Notes under the pieces: model-generated
Seen by the model: the letters and a program-made list of their open reading frames with translations, nothing else
Database searches by the model: none
Told to the model about the DNA's origin: nothing
NCBI GenBank assembly: GCA_964017185.1
Contig: OZ024875.1
Coordinates: forward strand, 64,599,043 to 64,663,042
Reading direction: 5' to 3'
DNA: 64,000 nucleotides
Origin: Rugalucina vietnamica
Taxonomy: Eukaryota > Mollusca > Bivalvia > Lucinida > Lucinidae
Part shown: positions 48,639-57,854 of the stretch, piece by piece
Position numbering within the stretch: position 1 is the stretch's first letter
Layout: every line of letters starts with the position of its first letter
Made by a program: the position numbers and the translations under genes

Positions 48639-51600
48639 CTACAAATAGACACGCAGAGAAATCAAAATTGTGAGAGTACATAGATAGACTGATTAAGGAT
48701 ATATTGGAGCGGCTTTTCAATCATGATATCTAAAATGAAGTTAGTTTTGATAAGATGGTATTAGTTTTGCACACCTGGAATGCGGATAGCATGACGGGGA
48801 CATGTCAAGATAATTATTAGGATTTAATCGTAGTATTTTAGTGGCCATTAAGTACTGATGTTATGTCACATGGAGAAATCGCCAAAAGCAGCGTAGTTAA
48901 GAAATAGGTGACATTAAATATGGTATTTTCTGTTGTAGTTCTAATTGTTTAATGTTTTGATGTTGAATTTTTGTGCCGTTTGCTCCTTTTTACTGACGCA
49001 TGTTTTCATAATTTAGTTAAGTTCTAGTAACTGAGTGGCCGCCTATTGGGAAATAGCTGCTCACTCGGCTTACGACATGTTTCCATAATATAAGTACCTG
49101 ATTGCCAATTTAGTTTTTTCCCAACTCGGTTTTTGGAGAGGGACCTTCTTTCTGATTGCACCATTTCCTGATCAAAGCCTACTTCTATATTAATTTTTTT
49201 AACCAATGTTTATCATATTTGGTCCCATTTAGATAAAACAAGCCTGTATCTCGACTACCCTGTTGAAAATTGAAAAATCTCAGTAATTCTCTATGGCTTC
49301 ATGTTGCCAAATCTAAAGGGTCACTGACGAGACCTTAATAGTCGAAACCGCGGTATGGCCCATCCCCTTTCTCATTTATGTTGTTATGTATGACAGTTAC
49401 TTGTTGAAAGATGTGCATTCAGTACTGGTAAACTTCCCAAGGGAGTATGCCCAGGAAAGTATGATGTTATACATATGACGTTTGCTTGTTGTCCTTAGCA
49501 ATTATTTACTTTTAGTGTCCCAAATATTGGACATAAACAGGTTGTTTACTTCAGAATTTTCTAGAAATTTCAAATTGTTCTTTGACGGAAAAGTCCGGAA
49601 AAACCTGGAAAGATGTAGAATCTTCTAGAAAAATCTTTTTTATGTCAAAAGAATATTGTGGAATTTTCTGGAAGAATAATGGCCTCTCTAGAATATTCCA
49701 GAACATTAAATTTTGGTAAACAACTTGTTATTTTTAGTATATGATATCATAGAATTTGCTGGAAGAATCCTGAATGTTCCTCAGTGCTATATAAGGGCTA
49801 CAAATTTTCATAAGGACAATCTTTGGGTACTGTTACTATTAAGAAGTCAAAATCTATCTTACTGGAATTTAAACTTATTCTTGGATTACTTTGTGATATT
49901 CGATTCTGGATTGGGACATAGTGCTATTTTGAAACAAACTTTAATTCTTGGGATCAGAAACTGATACAGACTTGTGTTAAAAAATTCTGAGGGACATTCA
50001 GACATTCTTTAAGGGAATTAGCATCTTGAAAGGTATTGTACATTCATTTTTGTTTGATTGTATATATGCTTTTGATTGTATCACATGTAATTACTGGTTA
50101 AATCACTTCTAAATAGATTTGTTAAATTTTAAACAAAGCTTGTTGCTGGCTAACCAACTTGTTGGTTTCCTTAATCTTCTAGTTACGCCTGGCACGTAAC
50201 AGAATTGGGGGCTCGAGTCCGGGATTGAAATTTCTTGTGCACCAAATTTATTTAAAATTCTGAAGTATCTTCACTGTTTGCTGTTTAAATAGCTAAAGCC
50301 AGCAAAAAGCAACCATGTCATTCAAACTAAGTGACTTTATTGCTGCGCCTTCTTAGGAGCTGTTAGATAAGGCCAAAAAGAGTGATCTCTTAGACATAGC
50401 TGATCATTATGGGTTGTCAAATATCAAGACTTCCATATTAAAACATGAAATTAAGAACACTTTGATTCAGTTTTTTGTTGACGAGGAAATTTTTGATTCC
50501 TCGGCTACTTCTCAGATTCTAGTCACTCAGACTGACTTGCAGTTGAGGGAACTAGAAATCAAAAGACAAATTGAGATGGAAAAACTAAAATTTGAGTATG
50601 AAGAAAGAATAAGATTGGAAACTTTAGAGCGGGATGAAAGAATAAGGGCAGAAAAGGCCGAAAGGGAAGAAAGAATAAGATTGGAAACTTTAGAACGGGA
50701 AGGAAGAATGCATAAACAAAGGTTAGAAATGGAAGAACGAGAGAAGGAGAAACAAAGAGCTTTAGAATATGAAAAATTAGAACGAGAAGAAAGGCTTGAA
50801 ATTGAAAAAGAAAAAATGAGATTTGAAAATGAAGAAAAAGAAAGAGAAAGGCTATTTCAGTTAAGAATCAAAGAAATTGAATTTAATGAAAAATCAAAAT
50901 CAAAATCTTTATCTTCAGACACAAGCAAAATGTTTGATGTAACAAAACATATCCGACTCGTTCCTCCATTTCAAGAAAAAGAGGTTGACAAATATTTCTT
51001 ACATTTTGAGAAGGTGGCAAAAAACTTGAAATGGCCAAGAGAGCACTGGACCTTGCTTTTGCAAAGTGTTGTAATTGGTAAAGCTCGAGAAATTTACACT
51101 CCGCTTTCTCTTGAGCAAAGCTCAGATTATGATACAGTAAAGGAATTTATTCTTAAGGCTTATGAGCTGGTCCCTGAGGCATACAGGCAGAAATTTAGAG
51201 ACTGTAGAAAAGAACATGACCAGACTCATGTTGAGTTTGCTAGAACAAAAGAGCAACTATTTGATAGATGGTGTTCTTCAAAGAAAGTAGGTTCTGATCA
51301 TGCAAAGCTAAGGCAGCTCATGCTTGTTGAAGAATTCAAACGGTGCATAAATTCTGATGTTAAGGCTTTCTTGAACGAAAGAGAAGTTGAAAACTTGGAA
51401 ACAGCAGCACGTTTAGCTGATGACTATGCTTTGACTCATAAGGCTTCATTTGTCAACAAGCCATATCCTAGGAAACCATATAACCCTCAATCAAAGCAAA
51501 TTACCCCTCAGTCAAAACCATATTCCCCTCAGTCCGGTCCCAAAGCCAATCCCAGTAATCCAACTGACAATTCCAGTCCAAAACCCAAATTTTCTAGTGA

Positions 51601-54600
51601 AAACAAAGGACAAAATCCCTTATCCCAGCCAATTTGTAATTATTGTAAGAACACTGGCCACATTATTTCTGAATGTTTGGCACTGAAACGAAAGAAAGAA
51701 AGAGAAAATCTAGATAGTGCTAAACCGACAGGCCTCACCTCCTTAAAGGCTAAACCACAGTCTTGTATCCAGGAAGAAAACCCTATACTGACCAGAACTT
51801 GTAAAGAGTCAGTCTCTGAGGATTCTATTATGGAGATTTATGAACCATTCTTATCGGATGGTTTTGTGTCACTTAACAGTGACTCTGCCCAGTCTACCCC
51901 TATCAAAATCTTACGAGATACCGGAGCTTCTCAATCCCTTATCTTGGCAGATACCTTGCCATTTTCCGAGAAGTCTTCTTCTGGGACAAGTGTCCTTATC
52001 CAGGGCGTAGAGTGTGGATTTGTTAACGTACCCCTCTATAATATCTATTTGTCCTCTGACTTAGTAACAGGTCCTGTGGCTGTAGGTATTAGACCTTATC
52101 TACCCTTTAAAGGTATTCATTTGCTGTTAGGCAATGATTTGGCAGGAGATAAGGTTGTGGTAAACCCACTTTTGACCAGAACACCATGTGTTGATCAACC
52201 GCCTGATCCCATTGAGCAGGAAATTCCTGACCTTTACCTTTCTTGTGCTGTTACAAGGGCAATGGCTAAGAAAGCCAAATTATATGATGGGATGCAGGAC
52301 ATAAATTTAACTGACACTTTGATAGGTCAGTCTTTTAATAAAGAGATTTCAACATCTCTTTCCCCTTGTCAGTCTGATATTCAGACTGACCCTAGCAATC
52401 CAAGGTCAGGGTCAGAAAATGACCTTTCACCTTCCAACTCAAATGACCAAGGTCATGACCAGCTGTCAAGGTCACAGCTTTGTAAAGAACAATACAGTGA
52501 TCCTGAGATCTCGCCTTTATTTGAAAGGGCTTTTAATGAAAATGAAATATCCCAGGTTCCTGTTTGCTATTATGTCAAAAATGGCATTTTGATGAGAAAA
52601 TGGCGTCCTCCGGATGTCTCCGCAGCAGATGAGTGGACTGTTAACCACCAAAATGTGGTTCCTATGGTTTATCGCCCTGAAATCTTAAACTTGGCCCATG
52701 AAACTCCAATGTCAGGCCATTTAGGTGTAAATAAGACCTATCACAAGATTCTAAATCATTTCTACTGGCCAGGATTAAAATCTGATGTTTCACAGCATTG
52801 CAAATCCTGCCACACTTGTCAGATGGTAGGAAAACCCAATCAGACTATTCCTAAAGCTCAGTTACAGCCCATTCCTGCCTTTGATGAACCTTTCAGCAGA
52901 GTGATTATTGATTGTGTAGGTCCCTTACCCAAAACAAAGAAAGGTTGTGAATATCTTCTGACCATAATGTGTGCTTCAACTCGCTTTCCTGAAGCTATCC
53001 CACTAAGAAATATCAAGGCTAAAACAATAGTTAATGCACTTGTGAAGTTCTTCACATTTGTAGGCCTCCCAAAATCTATCCAGTCAGACCAGGGCTCAAA
53101 TTTTATGTCAGGAATTTTTCAGCAAGTCATGTACGAACTTGGAATTAAGCAATACAAGTCATCGGCTTACCACCCTGAAAGCCAAGGTGCCTTAGAAAGA
53201 TTCCATCAAACTTTGAAAAACATGATCAGATCTTACTGCTTTGACACTGAAAAAGATTGGGATGAAGGCATACACTTGCTTCTATTTGCTGTAAGAGAAT
53301 CTGTACAAGAGTCTCTGGGGTTCAGCCCATTTGAGCTTGTTTTTGGGCACACTGTACGTGGACCGTTAAAACTTCTAAAAGAGAAATTTCTCTCAGATGA
53401 TGACAGTTCTTTGAACTTACTTCAGTATGTGTCTGATTTCAAAAACAGACTATCAAAGGCCTGTGATGCAGCTCGGTCCAATCTCAAATCTGCTCAAAGC
53501 AAAATGAAGATTCGTTATGATGAAAATGCTAAAGACAGAAATTTTGAACCTGGAGACAAGGTACTTGCTCTCTTGCCCATTCCTGGCAGACCTTTACAAG
53601 CTAGATATTATGGCCCGTATACTGTTGATAAAAAGTTAAGTGACGTGAATTACATTGTTAACACTCCTGGGAGGCGCAAGCAAAAACAGCTATGTCACAT
53701 TAATATGCTCAAGAAGTATATTGATAGGGATAGTTCTGTTATTTCATCAGTAAATATAGTTAATTCTGTCCCTCATGAACAAAATCAAATGGACTCTGAG
53801 GACTTCAACTTGGAGAAATCTGATCCCTCGTCATCGAAACTCCAGAATTCTGACATACTACAGAATCTTGATCAGAAACTGTCTCACCTTGATTCAGACA
53901 AAAGACTTTAACTGAAACAGTTAGTTCTCGAATATGAGCACTTATTTCCGGACATTCCATCCAGAACTGACAAAATCTATCATGATGTTGACATTATTGA
54001 AGGTTCAAAACCTGTAAAGCAACATCCTTACAGAATGAACCCTGTAAAAAAGCAATATCTCAGGGAAGAAGTTCAATATTTGCTAGACAATGATTTCATT
54101 GAACCCAGCCAAAATGAATGGAGTTCTCCTTGTATTCTTGTACCAAAGCCAGACGGGACATTTAGAATGTGCACAGACTATCGAAAAGTCAATTCTGTCA
54201 CTAAAACAGACACTTTTCCCATCCCACGAATCGATGACTGCATTGATAATATTGGACATGCCAAGTATGTTACAAAGTTCGATCTGCTAAAGGGATTTTG
54301 GCAGATACCCCTCACGGACAGAGCAAAGGAGATCTCGGCATTTGTTACACCAAATGGACTGTACCAGTATAAAGTCATGCCATTTGGAATGAAGAACTCG
54401 CCTGCGACTTTTCAGCGGCTGGTCAACAGTTTGATTTCCAATCTGGATGGTTGTAAAGCCTAAATCGACGACGCTATTATCTTCAGTGAGGAGTGGCAAC
54501 AACACTTGCAGACAATCAGAACATTCTTTGACCGGCTAAGTGATGCTAAACTAACTGTGAACTTGGCAAAAAGTGAATTTTGCCATGCAAACTTGACATT

Positions 54601-57044
54601 TCTTGGACACATTGTAGGTCAAGGTCAGGTAAAACCTGTAGAAGCTAAAGTTGAGGCTATCTCAGATTTTCCTGTACCTACTAGCAAAAGACAACTGATG
54701 CGCTTTCTGGGTATGGCTGGATATTACAGGAAATTCTGCAACAACTTCTCGGCTATAGCTGAGCCTCTGACAAACTTGCTTGGTAAGAAGGCCAAGTATG
54801 TTTGGACAGATGACTGCCAGAAGTCATTTGATAAGCTCAAGGCCATACTTAGAAGTGCTCCGGTTCTCTTGGCACCAAGTTTTGACAAAGAGTTCAAGTT
54901 GGCTGTAGATGCCAGTGATGTTGGTGCAGGCAGTGTATTGTTGCAAGAAGATGACAATGGTGTTGACCATCCTGTTTGTTATTTTTCCAAAACGTTTAAC
55001 AAGCATCAGAGAAATTACTCTACCATAGAGAAAGAATGCCTATCTCTAATCCTTGCGCTTCAGCACTTTGAAGTTTACTTAGCTTCTTCACATGCACCAA
55101 TTGTTGTCTTCAGTGACCACAATCCACTGACTTTCATACATAAAATGAAAAACAAGAACCAGCGTTTACTCAGGTGGAGTCTCATGTTGCAAGAGCACAA
55201 TCTTGACATCAGACATATCCGAGGAAGAGATAATATCATTCCAGACACCCTAAGCAGAGCTTAAGTGCCTCTACAATGCTGATGTCCAGCTTTGTGCTGT
55301 TGTATTTGATTGGTTTTGCACAAATTTTGCTAAACATATTGTATGCAATTATCCAGTATTGCAAAAGAAAGCTTTATTTTATAAAACTTTCTTTTCTTTG
55401 AATGTTATGTATGACAGTTACTTGTTGAAAGATGTGCATTCAGTACTGGTAAACTTCCCAAGGGAGTATGCCCAGGAAAGTATGATGTTATACATATGAC
55501 GTTTGCTTGTTGTCCTTAGCAATTATTTACTTTTAGTGTCCCAAATATTGGACATAAACAGGTTGTTTACTTCAGAATTTTCTAGAAATTTCAAATTGTT
55601 CTTTGACGGAAAAGTCCGGAAAAACCTGGAAAGATGTAGAATCTTCTAGAAAAATCTTTTTTATGTCAAAAGAATATTGTGGAATTTTCTGGAAGAATAA
55701 TGGCCTCTCTAGAATATTCCAGAACATTAAATTTTGGTAAACAACTTGTTATTTTTAGTATATGATATCATAGAATTTGCTGGAAGAATCCTGAATGTTC
55801 CTCAGTGCTATATAAGGGCTACAAATTTTCATAAGGACAATCTTTGGGTACTGTTACTATTAAGAAGTCAAAATCTATCTTACTGGAATTTAAACTTATT
55901 CTTGGATTACTTTGTGATATTCGATTCTGGATTGGGACATAGTGCTATTTTGAAACAAACTTTAATTCTTGGGATCAGAAACTGATACAGACTTGTGTTA
56001 AAAAATTCTGAGGGACATTCAGACATTCTTTAAGGGAATTAACATCTTGAAAGGTATTGTACATTCATTTTTGTTTGATTGTATATATGCTTTTGATTGT
56101 TTCACATGTAATTACTGGTTAAATCACTTCTAAATAGATTTGTTAAATTTTAAACAAAGCTTGTTGCTGGCTAACCAACTTGTTGGTTTCCTTAATCTTC
56201 TAGTTACGCCTGGCACGTAACAATGTGTTCGCTGCTCTTAAAGGACCTCAGTCTTATTTTCATTTGCTATTACTGCAGCTGGTGTTGTGACGAGTGGCGG
56301 TCCTAAAAAGTCTCCCCGTACATCATCCATAGTGCAGATTATATTTCCCTTTTGGTCATTTGAGATCAGCGAGAGTATTCTGAGAAATCAGAAACTTATT
56401 ATCGGTTAAGATTCATTTAACCAACGTTTAATATTTTGGCCCAATTTATATTATACTAATCTTCGTAACGACTATCCTGTTGAAAGTTGCAAAATTACAG
56501 GAATTCTCTTTTGCTCCATGTTGCCAAATCTGTAGGATCTCTGAATAGGCGTAAGTAGCCGAAACCGCGGTATGGCCCATCCCCTGCCTCCTTAATATTT
56601 TCGGGTAATGAACCCTCATCAGTTACCCTAATAAACCGGCAACGAAAGCCAGACAGTTGTGCTACAATTTCGAGAATTTATACAAGGGTAGTCTTATAAC
56701 ATGTTCAAACACGTCGTCATTTTAACATTGAAAAAAGAAACTCGTACATGCTAAAAAAGGAAAGAGAAACCGACAGAGAGAAAAAGAAAGAAACACAGAG
56801 AGAAAGAAACAAAGAAAATGCGAGAACACTGTATACCTTTTGACTTACTAATTTTGCTTGGTTGATTTCCGCACGACACGACGAGTTTTGGAGACGACCC
56901 TTGTGTGTGGTGTATTTCTGCTGAAAATTTCGACTGCTTGAAAGTGTCTACAATCTGATCCCTCACGTAGCCTAATAAATTGTCTGGAATATCCGTCTTA
57001 GTCGTGTCTAAACTGTCAGACGTAGATTCTTCTTCGCTAGCCAT
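47971..57044 (-). CDS. RRM (PARP14-like) and MIB/HERC2 domain protein, paralogue B
   Basis: Exons 56837-57044 (208 nt) and 47971-48638 (668 nt) join in phase 1 and give 291 residues. Same order as paralogue A: IPDNLLGYVRDQIVDTFKQS in exon 1; RRM (CTIIVVNLPTTADEDLLEVF, PVKDVKIERDKNRAYVTF) and MIB/HERC2 (GTRVVRGKDWKWGNDDGGG, GCFQVQWDAGLEGIYRMG) in exon 2. Between them is an extra repeat, TPTYGHRQP twice. The 8.2-kb intron holds an antisense Ty3/gypsy element and an RT-element end. Both exons are intact, so the gene may still be expressed. Function unknown beyond its binding domains. Confidence 0.75.
48950..49187 (+). mobile_element. 3' end of the RT element family, in intron of gene B
   Basis: Contains GATGTTGAATTTTTGTGCCG, GAGTGGCCGCCTATTGGGAA and CCCAACTCGGTTTTTGGAGA, and ends near CAAAGCCTACTTCTA. 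Equivalent in position to the copy in gene A's intron. Confidence 0.75.
49554..49779 (+). promoter_or_regulatory. Five heat-shock-element-like clusters upstream of the LTR TATA box
   Basis: Inverted GAA/TTC units at 5-bp phasing: 49554-49571 (GAATTTTCTAGAAATTTC, four units), 49618-49630 (GAATCTTCTAGAA), 49661-49673 (GAATTTTCTGGAA), 49691-49703 (GAATATTCCAGAA). A six-unit degenerate run lies at 49752-49779. This is the binding-site pattern of heat-shock factor. The last ends nine bases before TATATAAG. Repeated identically in the 3' LTR (55575-55800). Confidence 0.7.
49788..49795 (+). promoter_or_regulatory. LTR TATA box
   Basis: TATATAAG followed by GGCTAC; the R region would begin about 30 bp on. 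The equivalent in the 3' LTR is at 55809-55816. Confidence 0.7.
50206..50226 (+). other. Primer-binding site, proline-tRNA type with 2-nt difference
   Basis: TGGGGGCTCGAGTCCGGGAT starts four bases after the LTR. It matches the well-known retroviral tRNA-Pro site (TGGGGGCTCG then TCCGGGAT) except for an inserted AG. Confidence 0.65.
50315..55264 (+). pseudogene. Gag-Pol frame of the LTR retrotransposon, three in-frame stops
   Basis: One frame, 1650 codons. A SAP-like start (ELLDKAKKSDLLDIADHYG) and a charged helical stretch lead to capsid (DVTKHIRLVPPF to ALTHK, about 50930-51440). The C-x2-C-x4-H-x4-C knuckle is at 51635-51676 and the protease D-T-G-A at 51917-51928. Integrase has HHCC (52690-52820), catalytic D 52910, D in QSDQGSNF and E in GALERF, then a GPY module. 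RT (TDYRKVNSV, FDLLKGFWQIPL, MPFGMKNSPATFQ) and RNase H (LAVDASDVGAG) follow. Stops: TAG at 50354, TAA at 53909 between integrase and RT, TAA at 54461 directly before I-D-D of the RT catalytic box. There is no frameshift. As sequenced it cannot make a full polyprotein. Confidence 0.9.
55403..56222 (+). repeat. 3' LTR
   Basis: Same length as the 5' LTR; visible differences are AACATCTTG for AGCATCTTG near 56041 and GTTTCACATG for GTATCACATG near 56100. The purine tract before it (GCAAAAGAAAG near 55360) is about 35 bp away, so a canonical polypurine tract is not obvious. Confidence 0.95.
56227..56830. other. Rest of gene B intron, with a dispersed repeat block
   Basis: 56417-56600 resembles 49199-49370 (GTTGCCAAATCTAAAGG-type, GAAACCGCGGTATGGCCCAT), and 56600-56690 resembles 30505-30590 (CCGGCAACGAAAGCCAGAC). 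No exon recognised. Confidence 0.5.
56837..57044 (-). CDS. RRM/MIB gene B, exon 1
   Basis: ATG at 57044, MASEEESTSDSLDTTKTDIP. Donor GTATAC at 56831-56836, phase 1. Length is identical to exon 1 of gene A. Confidence 0.75.
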
Positions 57045-57371
57045 TTTGTACACAGTGTTAATAACCTTGATGCAATTTCACTTCCTTTATCAGAATTAGG
57101 TCACAATCATTTATACAATAATTAGCTTTTTGAAAACAAACTTTTCACATAAATTATATTTGAACTAACAGGATTATTACCGTGGGCGCAGATGCATAGC
57201 GAAAAAGTGCAGCTGATCCGTATGAACCTGTTTTGGCATACAAACGGAAAAAGCAATGCAAGTTTTCTAATGACATAGATAAATTGTGATCATATACATA
57301 TTAATTGCTTAGCGCTGCCCTGTATAAGGAAATTTGAAGCTACCACCTAATTACATTTGTCTCTTCTGCAG

Positions 57372-57448
57372 TTTTTGAACAGTTGAATGAAGTGGAGAGG
57401 AGAAAGCGTTACTTGAACATTGCAAGAAAACTACCCACGTTTAAAAAG
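57372..57448 (+). CDS. Possible orphan exon on the plus strand
   Basis: A strong polypyrimidine/CTGCAG acceptor is followed by an open stretch reading FEQLNEVERRKRYLNIARKL, then P-T-F-K-K and AAG|GTACAA. The donor coincides with the start of an inverted RT-element end, so it may be supplied by the insertion. The product is not recognised; no neighbouring exon was found. It could be chance. Confidence 0.3.
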
Positions 57449-57800
57449 GTACAAGAAGGCAAAGATCAGGAAAAGGCGCAATCAGAAAGAGATTCCCACT
57501 CCAAAAACCGAGGTGGGAAAAAACCAAACCAACAATCAGGCACTTATACCATGAAACATATCGTAAGCCGAATGAGCAGCTATTTTCCCAATAGGTGGCC
57601 ACTCAGTTACCTTAATTAAGAATATGAAAACAAACATAAGGCGCCAACAGCACAAAAAATTTAAAACACCAAGACATAAAACAAAAAGAACCACCACAGA
57701 AGTATCGCCTTGGAACGATCAGTAAGTTACTGGCGGGCTTAAACCGATTTTACAGGATCCTAACCTCGCCCTCAGCTTCTGCAGTGGTTCAATTATACAC
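57447..57800 (-). mobile_element. 3' end of the RT element family, inverted, well preserved
   Basis: AAAGGTACAAGAAGGCAAAG, CGAGGTGGGAAAAAACCAAA, ATAGGTGGCCACTCAGTTAC, CCACCACAGAAGTATCGCCT, ACTGGCGGGCTTAAACCGAT and CCCTCAGCTTCTGCAGTGGT. The complement of the copy at 26375-26735. Confidence 0.85.
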
Positions 57801-57854
57801 AGATATAAACAAGAAATAAGGTACATCATGATACAAAAATATATAGTATATAGT

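Larger units (their letters stand above)
49382..50201 (+). repeat. 5' LTR
   Basis: TGTTATGTATGACAGTTACT to TTACGCCTGGCACGTAACA. TATA box TATATAAG at 49788-49795, preceded by five clusters of GAA/TTC pentamers (49554-49779). The equal 820-bp length and near identity with the 3' LTR point to a recent insertion. Confidence 0.95.
49382..56222 (+). mobile_element. Complete Ty3/gypsy-type LTR retrotransposon, Gmr1-like domain order
   Basis: 6841 bp, with 820-bp LTRs (TG...CA) differing at only two positions by eye and ATGT on both flanks (49378-49381, 56223-56226). After the left LTR comes a proline-tRNA-type primer-binding site at 50206. One frame, 50315-55264, encodes Gag, zinc knuckle, protease, integrase, then RT and RNase H, broken by three stop codons. 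Integrase before RT is the order known from the Gmr1 clade, not from ordinary gypsy elements. No envelope frame. It lies antisense in the intron of gene B. Confidence 0.95.

Noticed and set aside
49713..49964. 83-codon frame in both LTRs (also 55734-55985)
   Set aside because: It lies across the TATA box and transcription start region, has no recognised domain and is duplicated only because the LTRs are.
53700..55264. Envelope gene in the LTR element
   Set aside because: The space after integrase is fully used by RT and RNase H, and only about 140 bp separates the RNase H stop from the 3' LTR.
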